DNA from: Parascedosporium putredinis | Lineage: Eukaryota > Ascomycota > Sordariomycetes > Microascales > Microascaceae | Reading direction: 5' to 3' | NCBI GenBank assembly: GCA_949357655.1 | Contig: CASHTG010000010.1 | Coordinates: forward strand, 186,001 to 250,000 | DNA: 64,000 nucleotides | In this document: piece by piece, positions 34,209-49,130 of the stretch | Layout: each line of letters opens with the position of its first letter | Position numbering within the stretch: position 1 is the first letter of the stretch | The notes under the pieces: model-generated | Database searches by the model: none | Told to the model about the DNA's origin: nothing | What the model saw: only the letters and a program-made list of their open reading frames with translations | Program-made: the position numbers and the translations under genes

Positions 34209-37200
34209 GGCCTTCTAGCTTAGTAGTTCTATTCCTCTAAATATTACCTTTTTCTACTAGTCTAGACTACTCTCTAGCCTTCCTCTTAGGCTACTTATAA
34301 TATAATACCTCCTCTCCCTTAGTCTTTATCCCTAAAGACTTTTTATACCCTAGTCTTTACCTTTTATTTTATCTTATTAGTTAGTTTTAACTTCCCTTTC
34401 TTCCTCTCCTTCTATTATACTAATACTATAATAGACTATATCTTTAAATATTATTTATCTTCTTTAACTAATATTTATAAAGCTTATAAAGTTAAAGCTT
34501 TAGTTAAATATATTATTTCTAAAGGTTTAGTTTATAAGAATATATTATATTCTTATTATTACTAAGGGAAAACTATTTATTAGTTCTCCTTAGGTTCTTC
34601 CTATTACTAGGAGTATATATACCTTAGGAAGGGTTATAATAGTAGCTTAATAGCCTCCTCCTATATATAGTTTACCCTAGTTTTATATACTATAGCTCCT
34701 CTTATTAATATTTTTTTTTTTTTTTTTTTAGTTACTTATTCTCTTACTACTACCTATAAGGTAGAAGATAATCTCTCTAAGGTAGAGGGGGACCTTATAG
34801 AAGCCCTAGCCTAGGTTAACTATCTTTATTATTAATAAGCTTCTCTAAAAGAGAAGAATATAATACTTTTTTAATATAGCCTCTAAGGCCTTTATAAAAG
34901 TAAGGGGGTAGAGGCTATAACTTTAGTAATTTAATAAGCTATTAGGGATATATAGTCTCTTAATACTTCTAAGATTATTAATTAAGATATAATAGGTTTT
35001 AATCTTAGTATACCTATAGATCTTAGGGTTTTTATAGGTATTTCTAGTAAAATTAAGCTAGAAGGTTCTAACTCCTTTTAAAGTATTTAATAGGTTCTTA
35101 TATATTTTTACTATATTTAAAATTTTTCTACTTTACTAGGTACTTAACTTTTCTATTATTATTATAGCTAGAGTTAAGGATTTTTCTATTTCCTATTTAT
35201 CTTCTATTAGTTTAACTATAATTAATTCTTCTATAAGTATATTATTATATATTAGCTCTAATAGTAATATATAAAAGATAAGGTATTTAAATCCTATTAT
35301 AATTAATAACTTTAATTTATAGTTAACTTCTAAAACTTTTTATTTAATAATAAATAATCTTAATTTTTTATAATTAAGTTTATTACTTAATCTTTTAATA
35401 GTAATTTAAAGGTCCCTTTTTCCTATTTTCTTTTAAAATAGGTAGACCTTACTCCTCCTAAAAGGTTAGTCCTTTAATCTTCTTTTAATTTATATAGCTT
35501 ACTATTCTTTCTTATATAAACTTAAGTTCTATTATAAATTATTAATATAGCTTCTTTATTTATTCTACTATTATAATTACTTATTTAATTACTAAATATT
35601 ATCTTTAAGGTTTAAATCCTAATTCTAGTTTAATTTTATAGTTTATATAGAATAATAATATTTTTATATTTTTATATTTATTTATATTATATATATACTA
35701 TATTAATAATAGGTATTTTACTTAATTATTCTAGTCTTAGTTAATATAATATTATAGATAGATTTCTATAGTCTAGTTAACTTATTTAACTATTCCTTAT
35801 ATTTCTAAATAGTAAGCTATTAATAACTTATAATATATCCTTAGTAGGTCTATAAGACTTTACTAAAACTTAAAGATAAATATACCTCTTTTATCTATAT
35901 TAATTTCCTTAATAGGTTATAGTTAGCTAATATTATCTATAGAAATAGGTTAGTAAACTTTAGTATACTTATTATTTCTCTATAAGGTATAAAATATATA
36001 TATTTTATTAGTTTATCTATAACTATTATAATATTATTATATCTTTAATTTATAACTAGGTTTTCTAACTTAGGTAGCTTAATTATAAAATCTATAGTTA
36101 TACTCTATTATAGTATTTTAGGTATTAATATAGGTTATAGTAAACTATATAGTTTATACCTATTTACTTTATTCTTAATATATAAGTTATACTTAATAAT
36201 CTCCTCTTATATTAGTTTCTTAAGGTTTTTTACTATATAGTTTCTTAGTATTTTATTTATTATTTTAGTAATATCTAAATATCCTCCTCTTAGAGATTTA
36301 TATATTATTTATATAAGGTTCTTTATAAGGTATTCTAATATTAGTTATCTCTAGTAATTATAGTTATCTATAATATTTCCTCCTTTATAGTAATCTTTAA
36401 TAGCTTATATAGTAGAGTAGCTATACTATAGTTAGTAGCTTATTATAAGTTATTATAAGCTTCTATTAATATATTTATAAAATACTATCTTTATTTTATT
36501 AGGTATTTTCTTAAAGTAGTTAGGTCTTTAGCTAAGTATATCTACCCTTCTATTTTCTATTCTTTAATATATATAATTTTAAAGTTATATTTTAATAATA
36601 TTTTAGCTTATCTTATCTATTATTTATTAAGTTCTTTTATTATTATAAAGCTAGTAAGATTTTTATAGTCTAAGAATATATTAATTAGGTATTTTACTCT
36701 AATAAAGTAATATTTCTACTTTTAAAAGCTTCTATAATAGCTATTAGTCCTTTATTAGGAATTCTATATTATATTATAGGTCTATTAAGCTTTTAAGATA
36801 TGCTATAGGTCTTAAATATCTTTTAAAGTCTTATTATCTAAGTTAGCTCTAATTATATAGTTAGATATATCTATTTTAACTTTAAATAGTTTATTAAGGT
36901 CTATATTATATAGTACTAGTTATTTATAGATATTTTATTTTATTTTTTAAATACTTCTACTATTCCTTTCCCTAAATAAACTAGTTCTTATTATTTATAA
37001 AGTCTATTAAAGGTTTTACCTTTTACTATAGTTATATAAAATTATTAATAGAAGTTAGTAAAGCTTAAGAAGCCTCTTACTTCTATTACTATTTATAATA
37101 TAGGCTAGTCTAAGACTATTTATACTTTAGATTCTTATATTCTAATCTTACCTAGTTTAATAGTATAGCTAAGGAAGTCTACTTCCTATATATAGAAGAA

Positions 37201-40200
37201 GCTCTTCTTAGGTTTAACTAGTAGTTTAGCTTCTTATAGTTTTTATAGTACCTTTTAATATACTTTTTATATTCTTCTAAATATTAGAGAAGATAAAGAT
37301 ATTATCTAAATATATTATAATAAACTAGTTAAGGTATTCCCTAAATATATAGTTAATTATATTTAGAAGGTTATAGGTATATTAGTTAACCTAAATAGTA
37401 TAATATAGTATTTATAATATCTATACCTTATCCTAAATATTATTTTCTATTTATCTCCTTCTTTAATCTTAATAAGGTTATAAGCTCTTTTAAGTCTAGG
37501 GCTATAAACTACTATACCTTCCCTAATCTATCTTATAGCTCTAAGATTAATAATAGGGGATATCTATTTTTAATAGTATTAGTATTTAACTATTAATAAT
37601 TAATATATATTTATAGTTTTCTATTTTTCTTAGGTATAAAGAGTATTAGGTACTTTATTAGTAATACTAAAGGTCTAATAAACCCCTTTAATATTTTCTT
37701 ATATATACTCTATAGTTCTTTTAACTATTCTTAGTTAAGATTATAGATTAATATAAACTTAGGTATAGCTTTTAGTTTAAGGTTAATTTTATAATCCTAC
37801 TAGCTATATTCTAGTAAGCTAGTATTAAGTTCTTTTATAAATACTTTAGTATATTTATAATATTTAGAGGTAAGCTCTATAGTATTTCCTCTCTTATCTT
37901 ATAATAACTATACTATATATAGCCTTTATTTTTCTATTTTATTAATATTTCCTTTTTTAGTAATATATTTAAACTTATAGTAGTAAGCTTTTAATATATA
38001 TTATTATTATATTAAAAGCTTTAGCTTATTTAAGGTAGACTTTCCTAATTATTATTACTTAGGGACTAAGTTATTAATAAAGTCTCCTTAGCCTTACTAA
38101 GTAAGCTAATTAATACTCTAGTCTATTATAAGGTTTTCCTTCTTTAGCTATAAGATACCTAAGACTACTAGGTAGCTAATTTATATAATATTAAAGTTAA
38201 TTTATATTTTATAGCTTAAGATATTAATATTAAAATATATAGTCTCTTATTTAATCTATCTATTATTATAACTAACTAATACTCTTTTATAGTTTACTAA
38301 TATATATAGGTCTTATTTAAGGTCTTATAGGAATTATAATTTATTTACTATATCTAGTAAGATAAAGTTTCCTTATATACTACTATTAATTAGGTATTAT
38401 ACTATTTTCCTTTTATCTATACTATTACTTTAAGGTATTTATTATTTTATATACTTAGGTTATATTCTTTTAGTATTATATTCCTTTAGTATTTATAGAT
38501 ACTTCTATATATCTAGCTATTCTAATAGCTAGGTTATATTATTTCCTAGTAGTAGGATTTATTCTAGAGATCTATAGTAGCTATCTTACCTTCTCCTTAG
38601 TTCTTAGTATTCCTATTATTTATTAAGGAATATTTAGTCTCTATTATATCTTTATTAGTACTATTAGTTTTTATATTCTATAACCTTATCTTTAACTTCT
38701 TAGTTATCTTTATTAGTTTTATATTATTTTTTATAGTATAATATTATACTTTAATTAGTTTCTTCTATATTATCGATTTCTTTTATAGTATAGCTACTAT
38801 TAGTATACTCTAGTGATTTATTTACTTTAGTTATTTAACTAGTTAATATTTTCCTATAGCTATTATATAATACTTTTACTTATCTTTATAGGGATATATA
38901 TATCTTTTATAGCTTTTTATAATCTTCCTATTATTTATTATTTTTCCTATATATTCTAACTCTCTAGAAGTTATTATATCATTTCTAATAGGTTTAGAGT
39001 TCTTATTATAATATTTTAACCTATACTTTATTTTATAGAGTCTCCTTAAGACTATATCTTTTTAGTTTTCTAGCTATTTCTATCTTATTTTATTTTATTA
39101 GATCTAGCTTCTAGTTTCTTTAACTTTCTAATAATATTATCTAGAAATATAGGTAAGATATCTTTTCTATTCTCCTTAATATTATTAAATCTTCTTATAT
39201 AGTACTCTAGGTTATAGATAATATAGTTATATTATTTTATATTTTTCCTATCTTATTCTATTATATAATCTATTAGGTCCTTAAAGTATTCTTTAAATCC
39301 TTTATTAATTCTAGCTTAGTATTATTATTACTTCTTATAAGTTTTCTAAGTTTTCTTCTATCTCTATTATTTAGTTCTTATATAAGTCTATAGAAGATAT
39401 ATTATTCTTCTTTAGGATTTTTTTCTAAGTTTCCTTTTCCTAATTATAGTCTTTTAACTTTAACCCTTAGTTTATTTAATAAACTTAATAACTTATATTT
39501 TACTTTATTTTATAAGATATCCTAGTTAGCTTTCCTAGAAGTATAGTTCTACTACTTCTAGTAGGTATTCTTATAAAATCTTTTATAATAGATTCCTCTT
39601 ATTTATTTAAACTATTTATAGTAATCTATAGGTAATTAGTAGGTTATTATTCTAAGTTATTTAGGTTTCTTAGGGTAATAACCTACTCTATCCTTACTAT
39701 CTTAATATATATAGTAGTTATTATTATAGTATACTATCTAGTATATAGTATAGTAATTAGATAACTTACTAATACTTCCTAGTTCTTTAGTTTATTTATT
39801 ATACTACTTCTACCTTTATAGGTATAGGCTTCTATAGTTTCTTCTTATTTCTAAAGTTATTTCTAATCCTACTTTAATATTTTTATATATAGTAGCCTAG
39901 CTTTCTATAGTTAAAATAATCTCTATTCTTACTTAAGGGGGCCTTATTATTTTTCTAAGCTATATTAAGTTCTATTAGCTTAGTATATATTCCTTATAAA
40001 GTATTACTATTTTACTATTTTCCTCTATTAGTATAGTTTATTTATCCTATTAGTAGGTAGCTTTATAAGCCTCTTTACTATTTTTCTATTTATTAGGTAT
40101 ATAGTTAGTTATTAATTTTACTATAAGATCTATATACTCCTAGGTTATTAAGTATATCTATAACCTTAATAATCTTATCTTTTACCTCTTCTTTAAGTCC

Positions 40201-41367
40201 TTTATAGAAGTATATAATTATAGGCTTATTATCTTAGTTAAATATATTATAATTTATTAGAATCTACTAATATACTCTAATATAGATATCTTCTATTAGA
40301 TCTCTTAGAGTTATTATTATATAGACTTATCCTTATTAGGGTCTCTAAATACTCCCTTAATAGCTTCCTCTATTTCTTATAATCCTTAAAGATCCTCTTA
40401 GTATTTTCATTTTACTTTAATAGGATATTCTTATAGTAGTCCTTTAAGGTAGGTTTAAACTAAATAGTAATATCTCCCTTAAGGTTACTTATAGTAGCTA
40501 GTACCTTATTATTATCTTCCTAGATATTATAGTGATTATAGTAGGCCCTTATATAGGTAAGAAAGCTTTAAGCTTCCCTTATTCTCTTAAGAACTTTTCT
40601 AATAGTAGGAAGGGTATCTTTAGCTTAGCAATTTTAGTAGCTATCTCCTTTTAGGCTTTAGTTAGGGTTTTAACTAGTCCTACTATACTATTAGTATATT
40701 TTAAGGTAAAGATCCTCTTATATATAGCTATAAGCTCCTTAGCTCTAGCTTTATTATTAGTAGTAAGTTTTCTATTTACTACCTATAGGTCTTAGACTAT
40801 CTTTACTATTTATTCTTTAGTTATAATAGGTACTTATACTAATAATAATCTATCACCTACTATAGTTAGTACTATCTAAAAGGGTTACTTACTAAATAGG
40901 AGTAGTTAATATATAATATTCTAATATTAGGATATATAGCTTAGGGTTAGGTTATATTAAGGTTAGAATAGTTAGGGCTTATTAGTAGCTTAGTAAGGTA
41001 ATTAAATAGTATAATAATATCTTTATCTATAATATATATTTAAGTATAGGGGTTAAGTATATTTAAATTAACTATTAGAAAGGATATAGAACTTCCTTTC
41101 CTCTAAGGTTTATTTATCTCCTTATATAGACTTTATATATTCTAGGATTAATAGTCCCCTATTATTAGTCTAAAGTAGACTAATACTCTACTCCTATTAT
41201 TTTAATAGTAGACTAATATTATTTTATTATTATTCCTTATTAGGACTAATATCTTATTCTAGTTAGTCTTTATAGGCCCTCTAGACTAGCTACTATATTC
41301 CTCTAAATATTATCCTTTTCTACTAGTCTAAACTACTTCCTAGCCTTCTTCCTAGGCTACTTATAAT
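34190..41367 (-). mobile_element. Ty3/Gypsy chromovirus copy C, nearly complete
   Basis: Read on the minus strand: the 5' LTR at 40912-41367 (456 bp), leader, gag, protease, reverse transcriptase (Y-L-D-N at 37301-37312), RNase H, integrase and chromodomain region, polypurine tract, and only the outer part of the 3' LTR (about 34190-34302). It is collinear with the plus-strand copy at 42022. All frames are destroyed by C-to-T and G-to-A changes. It is inserted in the leader of another copy, whose leader resumes at 41368. Confidence 0.82.
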
Positions 41368-41859
41368 AAGTACTTCCTATAATAGAAGATATAGTTTTTA
41401 GTTAGTATTATCTAAAAGGGTTATTTATTAAATAAGAGTAGTTAATATATAATATTCTAATATTAGGATATATTACTTAAGGTTAGGTTATATTAAGGTT
41501 AGAATAGTTAAGGCTTATTAATAGCTTAGTAAGGTAATTAAATAGTATAATAATATTATTATCTATAATATATATTTAAATATAGGTTAAGTATATTTAA
41601 ATTAACTATTAGAAAAGATATAGAACTTCCTTTCCTCTAAGGTCTACTTATCTCTTTATATAAACCTAGTTTCCTTTTAGACTATAGTAACTATAGGTAT
41701 AGTCCTTAAGTAGACTATAGGTATTTAAGATATAGTCCTTTAGGACTATATTTACTCTTTATATAGTCCTTTCCTTATAGTAGGGTTATTACCTAAGGAT
41801 TTACCTTTTACTACTAGGTTTTACTACCCTTTAGGCCTTCTTCTAGGCTGCTTATAATA
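41368..41859 (-). mobile_element. Leader and LTR (subfamily A) of another copy, reverse orientation
   Basis: 41368-41447 is the reversed element leader; 41448-41859 (412 bp) is a reversed LTR whose U3 matches the LTR at 29403, not that of copy C or D. Unlike the 29403 copy, its U3 is mutated throughout. Confidence 0.75.
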
Positions 41860-42021
41860 CTAGAGAGGATATAGAACTTCTTTTCTTCTAAGGTCTATTT
41901 ACTTTATATAGACTTTATATATTCTAAGACTAATAGTTCCTTACTATTAGTCTAGAGTAGACTGATATTCTACTCCTATTATTCTAAGGTAGACTAATAC
42001 TATTCTGTTATTATTCCTTAT
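41860..42021 (-). mobile_element. Left half of an LTR split by copy D
   Basis: Reversed LTR sequence (TAGAACTTCTTTT through TATTATTCCTTAT) that stops exactly at the target site of copy D. Its continuation is at 49591-49718. Confidence 0.75.
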
Positions 42022-42475
42022 TGTCATGAGCGGCCTAAAAGGAGACTAGGAAGCGGTCTAGACTGGTAGAAAAGGATAATATTCGGAGGAATATAGCAGC
42101 TAGTCTAGAGGCCTATAAGGACCAACCGGGACGAGGCGTCGGTCCTGATAAGGAACGATAACAGAACAGCGTCAGTCCACTGATGGAACGATAGGAGTAG
42201 AATATTAGTCTACTCTAGACTGACAACAGGGGACTATTAGTCCTAGGATATATAAAGTCTATATAAGGAAATAAGTAGACCTTAGAGGAAAGGAAGTTCT
42301 ATATCCTTTCTAGTAGTTAATTTAAGTATACTTAACCCCTATACTTAAATATATATTATAGATAATAATATTATTATACTATTTAATTACCTTACTAAGC
42401 TACTAATAGGCCTAACTATTCTAACCTTAATATAACCTAACCCTAAGTAGTATATCCTAGTATTAGAATATTATA
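42022..42475 (+). repeat. 5' LTR of copy D
   Basis: 454 bp beginning TGTCATGAGCGGCC. The U3 half retains CpG, CpA and TpG steps; the R/U5 half does not. Confidence 0.85.
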
Positions 42476-45400
42476 TATTAACTACTCCTATTTAGTAAGT
42501 AACCCTTTTAGATAGTACTAACTAAGAACTATATCCTCTATTATAGGAAGTACTAAGGAGTACTAAAGGTAAGGGGAAGGAACTAGAGAAGAGTTCTACT
42601 CTACCCCTATTAAAGAAGATAATAAAGGGATAGAGGTAGACTTAGATAATAAAACTAAGTATATACCTAAGGATTAGGTTAATAATACCCTTAGAAAGGT
42701 ATAAGATAATATATAAGGCTAATAGTAAGTTATTAATAACTTATATAACTACCTTATAAAAACTAAAGTTATATTATAAAAAATAGTAGTAGGATTAGTA
42801 ATAGAAGGGGAGGTATTATATCTTAAAATCCCTAAACCTAAGAAGTTTAATAGAAACTATATAAAACTCTATATATACCTTACCTAAATAAAAGAGTACC
42901 TATTATACTACCTATAACTAAAGATAGGTATAGACTAGGTATAATATATAGTAAGGTATCTTACTAGACCTACTTTAGATTAGTTTAAACTAACCCTAAG
43001 GGACTTCCTTAAAGTTAGTACCTATAGATAGTTAGAGTTTACTAAAATAGTTTTCACTAGGTATAAAAACTTTAAGTATACTATTAAAGGAGCCTTTAGA
43101 GAACTAGATAAGGATAAGGCTATATAGAACTAACTTTATAACCTTAGATAGAAAGGAGTAGCCTTATAGTATACTATTATATTTAGATAGGTAGCCTTAT
43201 ATCTAAACTACCTAGATAAGGTCCTTATTAACCTATTCTATTAAGGACTTAAAGAAAAAGTAAAAGACTAACTTATTAGAGTATAACCTCTACTAGTTAT
43301 ACTTATAGACTATATTAAGCTAGTAGTATCTATTGATAACTAGTTATATAAAAGAGAATAAGAAAAGAAGTAGTACTAAAACCTAAGTAGAAATAACCTA
43401 TTTTAGAAAAATACTATACTAATACTAAAGCTAGAAGGGCTAATAGTAATACCTTATAGGGAATATACCCTAGACTAATAGAACTTAAAGTAGCTAGTAG
43501 AGAACTTAAACTAGTACTAAGTAAGAATAGAGAGTATTTTAACTATAGAAAACTAGGGTACTATATATAAGAATACTAAAGTAAGACTAGTAGTAACTTT
43601 AGAAATAAAAAGAAACTATAGAAACCTATACCTATAATAGGATAGAAATAATATAATAAGTAAACTAAAGAGCTAGGAAGTGCTAGTAAGCTACTAGACT
43701 ACTATACTATATACTAGATAGTATATTATAATAATAATTACTATACCTACTAGGATAGTAAGGATAGAGTAGGATACTACCCTAGAAAGCTAAAGTAACT
43801 TAGAATAATAAGCTACTATAGGATATACTACCCCTAATAGAAGATAGTAGAAGACTTACTTAAATACCCCCTTAAAGTAATAGAGCTATTCTATAATAAA
43901 TAGCTTAAGTACTAACCTAATAATAGAACTAAAGTCTAAAAGTTCTAGGAATAAAACCCTAAGTTAAAGGAGAAAGACTATAATTAGAAGATATTAGAAA
44001 ACCTATAAACTAATCTTAAAGAAAATAGGTATATCTTTAAAAACTAATATAACTTAATAAGGAATAAAGATACCCTAAAAGATATAATAGTTTAAGAACT
44101 AATAAAGGGTAAACTAAGACCTAGTAAATAGTTTTGAAAAACTAGAAAAGTATATACTTATATAGTAAAGGAAATATATAGAATAATATAACTATATTAT
44201 CTATAACCTAGAGTACTATAGAAACTAGCTCTAGGAACTAGAAATAAAGGACTAAGATATACCCCTAATACTACTTAATAATACTATCTAAAAAGTTAAA
44301 GAAATAAAGCTAGATCTAATAAAATAAAATAAAGATAGAAGTTAAACTAGAGAATTAGGAAGATACTATCTCTAGGAGACTCTATAAAATAGAGTAGTAG
44401 GTCTAAGTACTATAATAAGAACTCTAAACCTATTAGAAAATAACCTATAATAACTTCTAGTAAGTATAGAAGTATATAGGAAGGGTAGATAAATAATAGG
44501 AAGAATATAAAAATTTATAGAAGATATATATATTCCTAATAAAAGAGTAGGAGTATTATATAATAGCTATAGAAGAAAATATAGACTAGCTAAGTAACTA
44601 AAGTAAATAAATCACTAAAGTATACTAATAAGTAGCTATACTATAAGAAGAACTTAATAGTATAGAAGAATAACTAATTAAAGTATAATACTATATTATA
44701 AAAAATAATATAAGAACTAGTAAAGATAACTAAGAAATCAAGGATAAGGTTACTAAATATAAAAACTAATAGTACTAGTAAAGGTATAATAGGGACTAAA
44801 TATTCCTTAATAAATAAAAGGAATACTAGGAACTAAAAGAGAAGGTAAGATAGCTACTATAAGTCTTAGAATAAATCCTACTACTAGGGAAGTAATATAA
44901 CCTAGTTACTAGAATAGCTAGATATATAAAAATATCTATAAATACTAAAGAAATATAGTACTAAAAAGAATATAACCTAAATATATAAAATAATAAGTAC
45001 CTTAAAGTAATAATATAGATAAGGGGAAAATAGTATAATACCCTAATTAATAGTAGTATATAAGGAAACTTTATCTTACTAGATATAGTAAATAAACTAT
45101 AACTCTTATAAGACCTTAAATAAGACCTATATATATTAGTAAACTATAAAGGAGTATTAGTTAGTTATAATAATAGATAGATTAGATAAGAGACTATATA
45201 CCTTAATATTAATATCTTAAGCTATAAAATATAGATTAGCTTTAATATTATATAAATTAGCTACCTAGTAGTCTTAGGTATCCTATAGCTTAGGAAGGAA
45301 AACCCTATAATAGACTAGAGTACTAATCAGCTTACTTAGTAGGGCTAAGGAGACTCTATTAATAACTTAGTCCTTAAATAGTAGTAACTAGGAAAGTCTA

Positions 45401-48289
45401 CCTTAAATAAGCTAAGAGCCTTTAGTATAATAATATATATTAAAAAGCTTACTACTATAAGTTTAAATATATTACTAAAAGGAAAGAAATACTAATAAAA
45501 TAGAAAAATAAAGGCTATATATAGTATAGTTACTATAAGAATAAGGGAGGAAGTACTATAGAGCTTACCCCTATAATATTATAAATATACTAAAGTATTT
45601 ATAAAAGAACTTAATACTAGCTTACTAGAATATAGCTAGTAGGATTATAAAATTAACCTTAAACTAGGAGCTATACCTAAGTTTATACTAATCTATAACC
45701 TTAACTAAGAATAGTTAAAAGAACTATAGGAGTATATCTAGGAAAATATTAAAAAGGGGTTTATTAGACCTTTAGTATTACTAGTAGGGTACCTAATACT
45801 CTTTATACCTAAGAAAAATAGAAAACTATAAATATATATTAACTACTAATAACTAAATACTAATATTATTAAAAATAGATATCCCCTACTATTAATCTTA
45901 GAACTATAAGATAGACTAGGGAAAGTATAGTAGTTTATAGCCCTAGACCTAAAAAGAGCTTATAACCTTATTAGAATTAAGAAAGGAGATAAATAGAAAA
46001 TAGTATTTAGGATAAAGTATAGATATTATAAGTACTATATTATACTATTTAGGTTAACTAATATACCTATTATATTCTAAATAATAATCAACTATATACT
46101 TAGAGTATTTTAACTAGTTTATTATAATATACCTAGATAATATCCTAATCTTCTTTAATATATTAGAAGAATATAAAGAATATATTAAAAAGGTATTATA
46201 AAAACTATAGAAGGCTAAGTTATTAGTAGAACCTAAGAAGAGTTTCTTCTATATATAAGAGGTAGACTTCCTTAGTTATACTATTAAACTAGGTAAGATA
46301 TAAATATAGGAATCTAAAGTATAAGTAGTCTTAGACTAGCCTATACTATAAATAGTAATAGAAGTAAGAGGCTTCCTAGGCTTTACTAACTTCTACTAAT
46401 AATTCCTATAAGACTATAGTAAAAGGTAAAACCTTTAATAGACTTTATAAAAACGAAAACTAGTTTATTTAGGGAAAAGAATAATAAAAAGTATTCTAAG
46501 AAATAAAATAAAATATCTATAAATAACTAGTACTTTATAATATAGACTTTAATAAACTATTTAAAGTTAAGACTAATATATCTAACTATATAATTAGAGC
46601 CTAACTTAGATAATAAGACCTTAAAAGATAACTAAGACCTATAGCTTTTATATTAAAGAAACTTAATAGACCTATAATATAATATAAGATCCCTAATAAA
46701 GAGTTAATAGCTATTATAGAAGCTTTTAAAGAATAGAAATACTACTTTATTAGAGTAAAATACCTAATTAGTATATTCTTAGACTATAAAAACCTTACTA
46801 GCTTTATAATAACTAAGGAGCTTAATAAATAATAAACTAGATAAGCTAAAATATTATTAGAATATAACTTTAAAATTATATATATTAAAAGAATAGAAAA
46901 TAGAAAGGTAGATATACTTAGCTAAAGGCCTAACTACTTTAAGAAAATACCTAATAAAATAAAAATAGTATTTTATAAATATACTAATAGAAGCTTATAA
47001 TAGCTTACTATAAGCTACTAGCTATAGTATAGCTACCCTATTATATAAGCTATTAAAGAGTACTATAGAAAAGGAAACTATATAAATAACTATAATCACT
47101 AAAGATAACTAATATTAGAATATCTAATAAGAAGTCTTATATAAATAGTATATAAGTCTCTAAGAGGAGGATACCTAGATATTACTAAAATAGTAAGTAA
47201 GATACTAGGTAGCTATATAATTAAAAACCTTAGGAAATTAATATAAGAGGAAGTTATTAAGTATAACTTATATATTAAGAATAAAGTAAATAGATATAAA
47301 CTATATAGACTCCTATAACCTATACTAGTACCTAAAATACTATAGTAAAATATAACTATAGACTTTATAGTTAAGTTACCTAAATTAGAAGATCTAGTTA
47401 TAAGTTAAAAATATAATAATATTATAGTAGTTATAGATAAGCTAATAAAATATATATATTTTATACCTTATAGAGAAGTAATAAATATATTAAAGTTTAC
47501 TAACCTATTTTTATAAACTATATTAGCTAACTATAACCTACTAAAAGAAGTTAATATAGATAGAGGAGGTATATTTATCTCTAAGTTTTAGTAAAGTCTT
47601 ATAGACCTATTAGGGATATATTATAAGTTATTAATAGTATACTACTTTAAAACCTAGGGAATAGTAGAATAAGTTAACTAAACTATAGAAACCTACCTTT
47701 AATATTATATTAATTAAGACTAAGATAACTAGGTAAAGTACCTACTATTAGTATAATATATATATAATATAAATAAATATAAAAATATAAAAATATTACT
47801 ATTCTATATAAACTATAGAATTAAACTAGAACTAAGGTTTAAACTATAAAGATAATATTTAGTAGCTAAATAAGTAATTATAATAATAGAATAAATAAAG
47901 AAGTTATATTAATAACTTATAATAGAACTTAAATTTATATAAAAAATAATAAACTATATAAATTAAAAGAGGATTAAGGGACTAACCTTCTAAGAGGGAG
48001 TAAAGTCTACCTACTTTAAAAAAGTAGGAAAAAGGGATCCTTAAATTACTATAAAAAGACTAAATAATAAACTTAATTATAAAAAACTAAGACTATTTAT
48101 TATTAAATGAAAAATTTTAGAAGTTAACTATAAACTAGAGTTACTAACTATAATAGGACTTAAATACCCTATCTTTTATATATTACTATTAGAACTAGTA
48201 TATAATAATATACCTATAGAAGAGTTAATTATAGTTAAACTAGTAGAAGATAAATAGGAAATAGAAAAATCCTTAACTTTAGCTATAAT

Positions 48290-48380
48290 AATAATAGAAA
48301 AATCAAGTATCTAGTAAAATAGAAAAATTTTAAATATAGTGAAAATATATAGGAACCTATTAAATACCTTAAAGGGAGCT
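48290..48380 (+). pseudogene. Chromodomain of copy D, RIP-inactivated
   Basis: The frame reads IKYLVK-stop-KNFKYSEN-I-stop-EPIKYL. The two stops (TAG at 48320-48322 and 48350-48352) sit where chromodomains carry the aromatic-cage-type Trp residues (YLVKW and TWEP). Both are TGG to TAG. Confidence 0.75.
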
Positions 48381-49130
48381 AGGACCTTCTAGCTTAGTTT
48401 TAATAGAAATACCCCTAAAAACCCTAAGATCTCTAAGTATATTAAAAATAAAACCTATTATATCCTAATTAATAACCTTAGAGGTACTAAGGGACTATAT
48501 ATCTTTAATAGCTTACTAAATTACTAGGGTTATAGCCTCCTCCTTATTATTTTTATAAAAGCCTTAGAGGCTATATTTAAATAGTACTATATTCTTCTCT
48601 TTAAAGAAGCCTATTAATAGTAGAGATAGTTAACCTAGGCTAGGGCTTCTATAAGGTCTTCCTCTACTTTAGAAAGGTTATCCTCTACCTTATAGGTAGT
48701 AGTAAGGGAATAAGTAATTAGGATAGGATATATTAGGAAAAGAAAGAAGAAAAGGGATAATAGATATATAGGAAGAAGCTACTAAGTTATTATTATATCC
48801 CTTCTTTAGATAAATATACTTCTAGTAATAAGAGGAGCCTAAAGAGAATTAATATATAGTCTTCCCCTAGTAATAGTAAGAATATAGTATATTCTTATAA
48901 ACTAAACCTTTAGAAATAATTTATTAAACTAAAGCTTTAACTTTATAGGCCTTATAAGTATTAGTTAATAGATAGGAGTAATATTTAAAAATATAGCTTA
49001 TTATAGTATTAGTATAGTAGGAAGAAGAAAAAGAAGGGAAGATTAGAATTAACTAATAGGATAAAATAATAGGGTAGAACCTAAAGTATAAAAAGTCTTT
49101 AGGGATAAAGACTAAAGGAGGGAGGTATTA

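Noticed and set aside
30700..34700. CRISPR-like spaced repeats in AT-rich DNA
   Set aside because: The repeats are LTR and pol segments of nested transposons, and the organism is eukaryotic.
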